The notes under the pieces: model-generated | What the model was told of the DNA's origin: nothing | Seen by the model: only the letters and a program-made list of their open reading frames with translations | The model's database searches: none | Assembly (NCBI RefSeq): GCF_013402875.1 | Contig: NZ_CP058579.1 | Location: forward strand, 744,001 to 808,000 | Source: Halorarum salinum | Lineage (GTDB): Archaea > Halobacteriota > Halobacteria > Halobacteriales > Haloferacaceae | DNA: 64,000 bases | Direction: 5' to 3' | Made by a program: the position numbers and the translations under genes | Shown here: one piece after another, positions 44,632 to 51,646 of the stretch | Position numbering within the stretch: position 1 is the stretch's first letter | Layout of the letters: each line of letters begins with the position of its first letter

Positions 44632-45273
44632 ATGGGTCTACTCACGAATCTGAGAGACAGTATATCACGCGTCACGGAGGGGCTCTTCTCGGAGTCCGAG
44701 CCGAAGCGCATCGGTATCTACGGGCCGCCCAACGCCGGCAAGACGACGCTGGCGAACCGCATCGCACGCGACTGGACGGGCGACGCCGTCGGGCCGGAGA
44801 GCCACGTCCCCCACGAGACGCGACGGGCCCGCCGGAAGGAGAACGTCACCATCGAGCGGAACGGCAAGACCGTCACCATCGACATCGTCGACACGCCCGG
44901 CGTCACCACGAAGGTCGACTACAAGGAGTTCCTCGACCACGACATGGAGAAGGAGGACGCGGTCAAGCGCTCGCGCGAGGCGACCGAGGGCGTCGCCGAG
45001 GCGATGCACTGGCTCCGCGAGGACGTCGACGGCGTCGTCTACGTGCTCGACTCCTCGACGGACCCGTTCACGCAGGTGAACACGATGCTCATCGGCATCA
45101 TCGAGAGCCAGGACCTGCCGGTGCTCATCTTCGCGAACAAGACCGACCTGGAGGAGTCGGACGTGAAGCGCATCTCCGACGCGTTCCCCCAACACGAGAC
45201 GGTGCCGCTCTCGGCGCTCGAGGGGGACAACATGGACGAGGTGTACGAGAAGATCGCGGAGTACTTCGGATAA
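44632..45273 (+). CDS. oapA: Era-like GTPase, origin-associated protein A
   Basis: A 213-residue small GTPase. G1 is GIYGPPNAGKTTLANR, G3 is DIVDTPGVTTKVDYKE and G4 is FANKTDLEESD. It is the first gene of the set conserved next to haloarchaeal oriC1 (GTPase, OapB, OapC; also called Arv proteins). Its biochemical role is unknown; genetic work in Haloarcula places these genes with origin function. The stop overlaps the next start by one base (TAATG). The symbol oapA follows that nomenclature and is less certain than oapB and oapC. Confidence 0.9.
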   Translation: MGLLTNLRDSISRVTEGLFSESEPKRIGIYGPPNAGKTTLANRIARDWTGDAVGPESHVPHETRRARRKENVTIERNGKTVTIDIVDTPGVTTKVDYKEFLDHDMEKEDAVKRSREATEGVAEAMHWLREDVDGVVYVLDSSTDPFTQVNTMLIGIIESQDLPVLIFANKTDLEESDVKRISDAFPQHETVPLSALEGDNMDEVYEKIAEYFG

Positions 45274-45659
45274 TGCCCGAGGCAACCACCCCCGACGACG
45301 ACGGCGTTCGGATCGACCTGATCAGCGGCGCCCGCCTGGACGGGCTCACCTCGATGGAGAAGATCAGGCTCATCCTCGACACCGTGCGCGACGGCGACAT
45401 CGTCGTGCTGGAGGAGGGGCTCTCGCCCGAGGAGGAGTCGAAGCTCATCGAGGTGACGATGACCGAGATCAGCCCGGACGACTTCACGGGCATCGAGATC
45501 GAGTCGTACCCGCACTCGCGCGCGAAGAGCGGCGGCCTCCTGGACCGCATCATGGGGAACGAGGAGACGAAGAAGCTCACCGTCATCGGACCGGCGAACC
45601 AGATCGAGACGCTCCACAAGGACGAGAACCTCATCAGCGCGCTCGTCTCCAGGAAGTAG
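45273..45659 (+). CDS. oapB: Origin-associated protein OapB (DUF2073)
   Basis: A 128-residue acidic protein matching the DUF2073/OapB family: GVRIDLISGARLDGLTSMEK, then VRDGDIVVLEEGLSPEEESK, and LTVIGPANQIETLHKDENL at the end. It overlaps the GTPase stop by one base, so expression is coupled. The family is found in archaea next to the GTPase and the zinc-ribbon gene, suggesting a three-protein complex. No catalytic motif is visible. Confidence 0.92.
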   Translation: MPEATTPDDDGVRIDLISGARLDGLTSMEKIRLILDTVRDGDIVVLEEGLSPEEESKLIEVTMTEISPDDFTGIEIESYPHSRAKSGGLLDRIMGNEETKKLTVIGPANQIETLHKDENLISALVSRK

Positions 45660-45690
45660 ATGAGCGACGAGCAGAGGGCCACGAACTAGC

Positions 45691-46332
45691 ATGCCACACC
45701 AGTGTACCAGTTGCGGCCGCACGTTCCCCGACGGATCCAAGGAGATGCTCTCGGGCTGTCCGACCTGCGGGAGCAACAAGTTCCAGTTCCGACCGAAGGG
45801 AAGCGCCGACGAGCCGGCCGAACCGGCGAGCGACGCCGCCCCGGGCCCCGACGAGCCGAGGTCTGATCCGGCCGCGACGGGCACCGACCCCGCCGGAGCG
45901 CCGCGGAGCGCCGCAGGGACGGACGCCGACCCGACGCCGACCGACGCCGACCCGAAACCGACCGGCTCACCCCCGGTCGACGGGAACCCCGACCTCGACG
46001 AGGAGGACGGGGCGCAGGCGGCCGCCAGGAGCGAGATGGTCGACAGGTCGGAACTCCCGGACGCGGGGGAGTCCGCGGACCCGTCCCGGGACCCGGCGGC
46101 CGCCGGCCAGTCGGCGGACGCGCCGGCCGACGCCGACGGGGACGCCGATCCGAACCTCGCCGCGCTCCGCGAGAAGCTGAACGACCAGTTCGAGTCCATC
46201 CGCATCCTCAGCCCCGGCCAGTACGAACTGAACCTGATGGAGTTGTACGACCGCGACGAGTACATCATCTCGCTCCGCGAGGACGGCCGGTACGTCATCG
46301 AGATGCCCGAGACCTGGGGTCCCGAGGAGTAG
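45691..46332 (+). CDS. oapC: Origin-associated zinc-ribbon protein OapC
   Basis: A 213-residue protein in three parts. The N-terminal zinc ribbon has cysteines in CTSCGRTFPDG and GCPTCGSNKFQF. A long acidic Ala/Asp/Pro-rich linker follows (residues ~40-150), then a conserved C-terminal domain (NDQFESIRILSPGQYELNLM and DEYIISLREDGRYVIEMPE). It is the third gene of the oap set, 31 bases after oapB. The linker DNA has short GACGCCGACCCG-type repeats. Confidence 0.9.
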   Translation: MPHQCTSCGRTFPDGSKEMLSGCPTCGSNKFQFRPKGSADEPAEPASDAAPGPDEPRSDPAATGTDPAGAPRSAAGTDADPTPTDADPKPTGSPPVDGNPDLDEEDGAQAAARSEMVDRSELPDAGESADPSRDPAAAGQSADAPADADGDADPNLAALREKLNDQFESIRILSPGQYELNLMELYDRDEYIISLREDGRYVIEMPETWGPEE

Positions 46333-46388
46333 GGCACCCCGCGGCTCCCGGACGGGGCGGCTCGATCCGCCGTCGTCAGGGACTCGGA

Positions 46389-46464
46389 CCGACGCACCGC
46401 CGTCGGGAACTCCGTCCGACCGGTCGTCGCCGTGAACTCCGTCCGACGCACCGCCGTCGGGAAC
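46389..46464. repeat. Direct repeat upstream of the small-protein operon
   Basis: A 22-base sequence beginning CCGACGCACCGCCGTCGGGA occurs twice, at 46389-46410 and 46443-46464 (54-base period). AACTCCGTCCGA also recurs. It lies between oapC and the promoter of the next gene; no function is evident. Confidence 0.6.
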
Positions 46465-46501
46465 GCGAATCGAACCGTACCGGAACGGACGCGGATTGAA
46501 G

Positions 46502-46508
46502 CCTTTAT
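46502..46508 (+). promoter_or_regulatory. TATA-like box of the 29-residue membrane peptide gene
   Basis: CCTTTAT lies about 26-32 bases ahead of the ATG at 46534, the spacing of a leaderless haloarchaeal promoter. Confidence 0.45.
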
Positions 46509-46533
46509 GCCCCGCCCCCGTCCACGTCGGTAC

Positions 46534-46623
46534 ATGAGCAAGGCGACCCGGATCGTCCTCGGCGTGGTCGGCGTCTCGGCGACACTCGCGGTCGGACTCG
46601 TGTTCGTCCTCGCGTTCGCCTGA
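46534..46623 (+). CDS. Tiny single-span membrane protein
   Basis: A 29-residue protein, MSKATRIVLGVVGVSATLAV then GLVFVLAFA: a basic N-terminus and one membrane helix. It is supported by the well-placed TATA box and by ending three bases ahead of the next gene's GTG start, indicating coupling. Similar micro-proteins precede this conserved hypothetical in haloarchaea as far as I recall. Function is unknown. Confidence 0.65.
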   Translation: MSKATRIVLGVVGVSATLAVGLVFVLAFA

Positions 46624-46625
46624 CC

Positions 46626-47501
46626 GTGTTCTCGCGACGCGACCTCGGGGCGGACGCGCCGAGCGCGCTCGCCGACGAGCTCGCGGCCGTCCGCCAGTCG
46701 TACGCGCCGGACTGTCTCGTGCTCGACGCTGCACAGGACTTCGAGACGATTCCACCCGCAGCGGCCGAGGACCTCGGACTGCTCGCGGAGTCGCTCGACC
46801 CGACCACCTACCCGACCGAGTGGCTCCCGGGGGACGCCCCCGCCGCCCTACGACGCTACGCGGGGCCCGACTTCACGGTCGGAATGCCCGGGGACGGCAC
46901 GGTGGTCCGGACCCGCCAGACGGTCCCGCCGACCGTCGTCGCGAAGAAGCGCGCCGAGGGGACGCCCGAGCCGTTCCGCTCGTTCCTCCTCGCGGAGGCG
47001 TTCGTCGAACTCTCGACGGGCGTCCCCGAACACTTCCTCCCGTTCTTCGGCGAGCGGTACCGCGGGCTCGACGCGGCGGTCCCCCTCGGTTCCGGCGAGG
47101 TGTACCAGCTCGCGGCCGCGCTGTTCGACGCCTGGGTGGGGCTCCACACCCGGCCCGAGTTCGCCTCGTGGGGCGATGGCGACGCCGCGCGGACCAACTC
47201 TCCGCGGGACGATGACAGCCCGGAGAACGACGATACCGGGAGCGATCGACGCTACCCCGAACTCCACGCCGCGTGGGTCGACGCGGGCGAGCGACTGGGC
47301 GACCGGCTGGAGGACCTCCCCGGCGAGGTCGCCCGGGGGCGGACCTCCTTCCCCGCGGCGACCGAGTACGCCTGTTCGACCGTGAAACACGGCCTCGACC
47401 TCCCGGCGCCGTTCGCGGCGCTGGACACGACGGCCTACCGGGACCACGGCGCGGACTACGCGGTGAAGTGGGCGGAGAAGACGTTCGAGAAGCTCTCCTG
47501 A
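46626..47501 (+). CDS. Conserved haloarchaeal protein (DUF7089-like)
   Basis: A 291-residue acidic soluble protein of unknown function. It starts with a GTG at 46626, two bases after the tiny membrane-protein stop. Recognisable stretches are APDCLVLDAAQDFETIPPAA and QTVPPTVVAKKRAEGTPEPF. A low-complexity insertion (SPRDDDSPENDDTGSDRR) sits at about residue 195. It is a regular resident of the haloarchaeal oriC1 neighbourhood; the DUF number is from memory. It converges on the next gene, with 34 bases between stops. Confidence 0.75.
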   Translation: MFSRRDLGADAPSALADELAAVRQSYAPDCLVLDAAQDFETIPPAAAEDLGLLAESLDPTTYPTEWLPGDAPAALRRYAGPDFTVGMPGDGTVVRTRQTVPPTVVAKKRAEGTPEPFRSFLLAEAFVELSTGVPEHFLPFFGERYRGLDAAVPLGSGEVYQLAAALFDAWVGLHTRPEFASWGDGDAARTNSPRDDDSPENDDTGSDRRYPELHAAWVDAGERLGDRLEDLPGEVARGRTSFPAATEYACSTVKHGLDLPAPFAALDTTAYRDHGADYAVKWAEKTFEKLS

Positions 47502-47535
47502 ACGGGTTCGAGCAGGTTACTTCCCCGAAAGCGGT

Positions 47536-48117
47536 CTAACGAAGGTCGACCGACACCGAGCCGTCGGACCCGAGGTCGATGACGCCGTCGAAGAGGTTCC
47601 GGAAGCGCTCAAGGGTCGCCTCGTCGTGGACCTCCTTCGAGAGGTGGAACAGCCCAACTGCGTCGTGTTCACCCAGCAGATCGAGGACGGCCGCGGCCGC
47701 CTCGTACGTGCGGTCGACGTCCGCGTAGTAGGCCATCTCGGTGAGCGAGTCGACGCTGACGCGGCGCTTGCCCGACGTGTCCGCGAGGAACGTCTCGACG
47801 TGCCGGACCACGCCATCGAGGTCGTCGGGCGAGGAGACGTAGTGTACCCGGTTGGAGGCGCGGCGGGAGTAGCCCCGCTCGACCGACAGCGTGTCGAGTA
47901 TCTCCGCGCTGGACTCGTCCACCTCGTAGTGTTCGAGTTTCTGCTCGACCTCGCGGGCGGTGGTTCGCGTCGAGACGACGAGGAAGCGGTCGGTGTCGGT
48001 CTTCAGGAAGTCCGTGTCGATTCGATCCGTCTCGCCGATGCTGGGGTGGAGGAGGAGCAGTCCGGTCCCGCCAGGGATGGACGTCTCCGTGTCCCCGACG
48101 GCGAGGGTGTAGTCCAT
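47536..48117 (-). CDS. RecA-fold-like conserved haloarchaeal protein (DUF7090-like)
   Basis: A 193-residue protein. SIPGGTGLLLLHPSIGETD stands where a KaiC/RecA-type Walker A would be, but the GxGKS/T is absent, so it looks like a non-ATPase relative of the HTR/KaiC group. RFLVVSTRTTAREVEQKLEHY and LTEMAYYADVDRTYEAAAAV fit the beta-alpha pattern of that fold. It lies among genes conserved around oriC1. Function is unknown; a regulatory or sensory role is only a guess. Confidence 0.75.
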   Translation of the reverse strand: MDYTLAVGDTETSIPGGTGLLLLHPSIGETDRIDTDFLKTDTDRFLVVSTRTTAREVEQKLEHYEVDESSAEILDTLSVERGYSRRASNRVHYVSSPDDLDGVVRHVETFLADTSGKRRVSVDSLTEMAYYADVDRTYEAAAAVLDLLGEHDAVGLFHLSKEVHDEATLERFRNLFDGVIDLGSDGSVSVDLR

Positions 48118-48212
48118 GTCGGAACGTCCGCCCGCCCGGACTTAATTCTGCGGGGACGGGAATCCGGCCGGGACGGGCCGTTCGGGGCCTCAGATCGGCG
48201 CTTCCCGTCGAA

Positions 48213-48280
48213 ACACCTCGGCGGCCTCCTGGTGCCGCCTCGGGGCGGAACGCCTCGGCGGCCTTCTGGTGCCGCTCGCG
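48213..48280. repeat. 37-bp tandem duplication
   Basis: Sequence beginning CCTCGGCGGCC occurs at 48216 and again at 48253, each followed by TC/TT-CTGGTGCCGC. The duplication fills the gap between the DUF7090-like gene and the stop codon of the next gene. It has no evident role. Confidence 0.6.
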
Positions 48281-48715
48281 CTAGAACACCGAATCGGCCG
48301 TGGCGGCCCCGACCACCGAGAACACCGCGCCGACGGTGATGGCCTTCGCCGTGACGACTGCCTGCTCGAAGGTACCGGCGCCGTACGTCTCCGCGAGGAA
48401 CGTCTCGGGGGCGTCGAACGCGAGCGCGAGGATGAGCACCGAGAGGTAGGAGACCGAGACGAGCGAGACGAAGCGGAGCGGCACGCCGACGACCTCGGCC
48501 TCCCGGTCCGGGTCGCGCTCGTCGTCGGCCTTGTACAGCGCGCCGTAGCCGATGCCGAACACGATGACCACCGTCGCGACCGCCTGATACCAGGCCATGC
48601 TGCCCGCGAGCGTCCACACCTCCTCGGTGACGACGAACGGCCCGGCGAGGAGGAAGCCGCCGACGACCTGCTGGGCGGTGTCCGCGAACTTGAACCGGCG
48701 GCTTCGTCCGACCAT
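48281..48715 (-). CDS. DUF2391-like integral membrane protein
   Basis: A 144-residue protein with four membrane helices: VVGGFLLAGPFVVTEEVWTL, AVATVVIVFGIGYGALYKA, FVSLVSVSYLSVLILALAF and AITVGAVFSVVGAATADSVF. It matches the short putative membrane family DUF2391, whose role is unknown. The start is the ATG at 48715, giving a basic MVGRSRRFKF lead; a longer frame upstream is Arg-rich and unlikely. Confidence 0.8.
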   Translation of the reverse strand: MVGRSRRFKFADTAQQVVGGFLLAGPFVVTEEVWTLAGSMAWYQAVATVVIVFGIGYGALYKADDERDPDREAEVVGVPLRFVSLVSVSYLSVLILALAFDAPETFLAETYGAGTFEQAVVTAKAITVGAVFSVVGAATADSVF

Positions 48716-48867
48716 GCCGGTGACGAGCGGACGACGGGATAAAAGCGTCCCGAGGCTCGTCAGGCCGGGTCGACGCCGGGAACGGGTCGACCGTCCTCCC
48801 GCCATCGGCCGATCGCATCGACGCCGTCGCGGGGTTCGCCCGCGGCAATCATCGGGACGGTGGACAG

Positions 48868-48875
48868 GGTTAAAC
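48868..48875 (+). promoter_or_regulatory. TATA-like box of the upstream-ORF/aspartate-kinase transcript
   Basis: GGTTAAAC lies 24-31 bases ahead of the ATG of the 15-codon upstream ORF. Transcription would start at or near that ATG, not at the aspartate-kinase start 48 bases further on. Confidence 0.45.
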
Positions 48876-48898
48876 GCGAACCCCTGCTATCCCCCCTC

Positions 48899-48946
48899 AT
48901 GCACGTGGATGGCGTTCGCGCACCTCTCGCGGGGGTGCGGCGGTAG
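48899..48946 (+). CDS. Short upstream ORF of the aspartate kinase gene
   Basis: Fifteen codons (MHVDGVRAPLAGVRR) end in TAG directly followed by the kinase ATG (TAGATG). The TATA box spacing suggests it is read as a leaderless mRNA start. CGCACC and GGTGCG near its end can form a 6-bp stem that hides the GGGGGTG Shine-Dalgarno-like stretch of the kinase gene. It contains no Lys, Thr or Met codons after the start, so a classic amino-acid attenuator is not indicated. Confidence 0.4.
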   Translation: MHVDGVRAPLAGVRR

Positions 48947-50125
48947 ATGCGGGTCGTCGCGAAGTTCGGGGGAACCTCCCTCGGCTCCGGTGACCGGGTG
49001 GCGCGGGCGGCCGACTCCATCGAGAAGGCGGTGGAGGCCGGCCACGAGATCGCGGTGGTCGCCTCGGCGATGGGCTCGAGCACGGACGAACTGCTCGACG
49101 AGATCCAGTTCGAGGTCGACGACGCCGACCGCGCGGAGATCGTCTCGATGGGCGAGCGGACCTCGGTCCGGATGCTGAAGGCGGCGCTCACCGCCCGCGG
49201 CGTCGACGCGACGTTCGTCGAACCGGGGAGCGAGAACTGGCCCGTCGTCACGAACGAGGTCGGGGAACTCGACGCCGAGGCGACCGGCGACCGTGCGGCG
49301 AACCTCGCCGGCGAACTCGGCGACACCGTCCCGGTCGTCACGGGCTTTCTGGCGGAGACGATCGACGGCGACGTGACGACGCTCGGCCGCGGCGGGTCGG
49401 ACACGACCGCGGTGATGCTCGGGAAGTACATGGACGCCGACGAGGTCGTCATCGTCACCGACGTGGAGGGCGTCATGACGGGGGACCCCCACGTCGTCGA
49501 GGGGGCGCGCAACGTCGCGCGCATCACGGTCGACGAGCTCCGGAACCTCTCGTTCCGGGGCGCGGAGGTGGTCGCGCCCTCGGCGCTGGTGTACAAGGAC
49601 GAGGGACTCGACGTCCGGGTCGTCCACTACCAGCACGGCGACCTGCTCGCGGGCGGCACCCGCATCGAGGGGACCTTCGAGAACCTCATCGACATGCAGG
49701 AGGGCGCGTTAGCCTGCGTCACCGTCGCGGGCCGCGCCATCCGGAACCGACCCGGCATCCTCGCGGACCTCTCGAACGCGCTCAGGGACGCCGAGATCAA
49801 CATCGACGCCGTCGCCTCCGGGATGGACTCGGTGACGTTCTACGTCGACATCGACGCCGCCGACGAGACGCAGGCGACCCTCCACGAGGAGGTCGTCGGC
49901 GACGAGTCGCTCTCCTCGGTCACCGTCGAGGGCGACTTCGCGGTGATCCGGGTCATGGGCGGGGAACTGCCGAACCGGCCGGGCGTCATCTCCGACGTCG
50001 TCGGCCCCATCGCGGCAGCCGGCATCACGGTCCACGACATCATCACCTCCGCCACCTCCGTCGCGCTGTTCGTCGACTGGGGCGACCGCGAGGACGTCCT
50101 GGGCATCGTGCAGGACGAGTTCTGA
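48947..50125 (+). CDS. lysC: Aspartate kinase
   Basis: A 392-residue enzyme that phosphorylates aspartate, the first step to Thr, Met and Lys (or diaminopimelate-related products). It has an N-terminal KFGGTSLGSGDRV motif, FLAETIDGDVTTLGRGGSDT in the active site and two C-terminal ACT domains (VTVAGRAIRNRPGILADLSN and VIRVMGGELPNRPGVISDVV), through which end products usually inhibit it. Length is typical of monofunctional kinases. The symbol lysC/ask is by family. Translation probably depends on the upstream short ORF. Confidence 0.95.
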   Translation: MRVVAKFGGTSLGSGDRVARAADSIEKAVEAGHEIAVVASAMGSSTDELLDEIQFEVDDADRAEIVSMGERTSVRMLKAALTARGVDATFVEPGSENWPVVTNEVGELDAEATGDRAANLAGELGDTVPVVTGFLAETIDGDVTTLGRGGSDTTAVMLGKYMDADEVVIVTDVEGVMTGDPHVVEGARNVARITVDELRNLSFRGAEVVAPSALVYKDEGLDVRVVHYQHGDLLAGGTRIEGTFENLIDMQEGALACVTVAGRAIRNRPGILADLSNALRDAEINIDAVASGMDSVTFYVDIDAADETQATLHEEVVGDESLSSVTVEGDFAVIRVMGGELPNRPGVISDVVGPIAAAGITVHDIITSATSVALFVDWGDREDVLGIVQDEF

Positions 50126-50172
50126 GCCGCGCGGGACGGCCCCTTCCTGCTCCGTCGTTCCGTCCCCGGAAC

Positions 50173-50655
50173 CTACTCGGCCTCCCGCGCGCACCGCCGG
50201 AGGTCCCGCTCGCGCTTCGTCTCGACCGCGAGTTCGGGAACCGGCCTGACCTGCTCGTCCTCGTCGATGGCCACGAACGTCAGGTGCGAGGACGCCGTCT
50301 CGCGCCGGACGCCCTCGCTCGGACGCTCGGCGTGCACGTCGACCCTGACGCGCATGCTCGTCTCCCCGACGTCGTAGACGTACGCGGCGAGCACGACGAC
50401 GTCGCCGAGGTCGATCGGGGCGTGGAAGTCGACGCGGTCGATGCTGGCGGTGACGACCTGCGAGCGGGCGAACCGGCGGGCGGCGATGACGCCGCCGACG
50501 TCCATCCGTTCGAGCACCCACCCGCCGAGTGCGCGGCCGAGGTTGTTCGTCGCGTCGGGCATGAGCACCTCGCTGGTCTCGGTGTAGGAGGCGGCGAGGC
50601 TCACGGCCTCCGCGCCGCCGTCGTCGGTCCCGGCGGACGCCTCCCCGCTCACCAT
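50173..50655 (-). CDS. Hotdog-fold acyl-CoA thioesterase (YciA/BACH type)
   Basis: A 160-residue thioesterase. The hotdog motif is LMPDATNNLGRALGGWVLERMD, followed by VTASIDRVDFHAPIDLGDVV and SSHLTFVAIDED. In this group the Asn/Asp in PDxxN and the Asp facing it are catalytic, hydrolysing acyl-CoAs. The start is the ATG at 50655, which overlaps the nrdB stop by seven bases, so it is probably the last gene of nrdA-nrdB-thioesterase. The biological link to ribonucleotide reductase is unclear. Confidence 0.88.
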   Translation of the reverse strand: MVSGEASAGTDDGGAEAVSLAASYTETSEVLMPDATNNLGRALGGWVLERMDVGGVIAARRFARSQVVTASIDRVDFHAPIDLGDVVVLAAYVYDVGETSMRVRVDVHAERPSEGVRRETASSHLTFVAIDEDEQVRPVPELAVETKRERDLRRCAREAE

Positions 50656-51644
50656 TCGAGCGACCCGCCGGAGCGGTACTCGGTCACCTGCGTCTCGAAG
50701 AAGTTCTTCTCCCGGTTGAGGTCGGCCGCCTCCGAGAGCCACGGGAACGGGTTGTCGGTGCCGTAGGCTCCGTCCATCCCCAGCTGGTCGAGCCGGCGGT
50801 CCGCGACGTACTCGACGTACTCGGCGAACTGCTCGGGACCCATCCCGAGGATCTCGTCGGGACACGCCTCGCGGGCGTACCGCTTCTCGAGGTCGACGGC
50901 GTCGAGGACGAGTTCGCGCACCTCGGCCTCGAACCCGTCGGTCCAGACGCCGGTCTCTGCCCGGATCGCGTCGATCAGGTCGACGCCGAACGCGAGGTGG
51001 AGCGACTCGTCGCGCATGATGTACTCGAACTGCTCGCCGACCCCCGTCATCTTCCCCTGTCGCTTCAGGCCGAGCATCATCGCGAAGCCGGCGTAGAAGA
51101 AGATCCCCTCCATCACGACGTAGAAGCCGATCAGGTCCCGGAGGAACGCCCGCACGTCGGAGTCGGTTTCGATCGCGAACGCCGGGTCGTCGACGACCCG
51201 CGTCAGGTCGACGACGTACTCGTCCTTCGCCTCGATGGCCGGCACGCTGTCGTACATGCCGTAGAGGTACTCGGGGTCGAAGCCGAGCGAGTCACAGCAG
51301 TAGATGAACGTGTCCGTGTGGACGGCCTCCTCGTAGGCCTGCCGGAGCAGGTACTGGCGGCACTCCGGCGCCGTGACGTGGTCGTACACCGCGAGGACGA
51401 GGTTGTTCGCGGTGAGCGACTCGGCCGTCGAGAAGAAGCCGAGGTTCCACTCGACCAGTTGCCGTTCGGCCTCGGTGAGTTCGTCGCCCTCCCACTGCCG
51501 GACGTCGTTGCCCATCGGCACCTCCTCGGGAACCCAGTTGTTGTCGACGCCGGCCCGGTAGTACTCCCGGGCCCAGTCGTAGTCGATCGGGAGGATCTTG
51601 TTCGGGTCGTGCGTGTCCGCGTCGGTGGCGTAGCCGATCGGCAT
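50649..51644 (-). CDS. nrdB: Ribonucleotide reductase, beta subunit (class Ic-like)
   Basis: A 331-residue R2 subunit that stores the oxidising equivalent used by NrdA. Metal ligands are visible: Glu75 (STAESLTANN), Glu106 and His109 (EEAVHTDTF), Glu179 (VVMEGIFFY), Glu213 and His216 (RDESLHLAFG). Four residues after His109, where class Ia enzymes have the radical Tyr, there is Phe113, as in Chlamydia R2. It therefore probably uses a Mn/Fe centre without a tyrosyl radical (subclass Ic). It begins two bases after the nrdA stop. Confidence 0.92.
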   Translation of the reverse strand: MPIGYATDADTHDPNKILPIDYDWAREYYRAGVDNNWVPEEVPMGNDVRQWEGDELTEAERQLVEWNLGFFSTAESLTANNLVLAVYDHVTAPECRQYLLRQAYEEAVHTDTFIYCCDSLGFDPEYLYGMYDSVPAIEAKDEYVVDLTRVVDDPAFAIETDSDVRAFLRDLIGFYVVMEGIFFYAGFAMMLGLKRQGKMTGVGEQFEYIMRDESLHLAFGVDLIDAIRAETGVWTDGFEAEVRELVLDAVDLEKRYAREACPDEILGMGPEQFAEYVEYVADRRLDQLGMDGAYGTDNPFPWLSEAADLNREKNFFETQVTEYRSGGSLEW

Positions 51645-51646
51645 CG

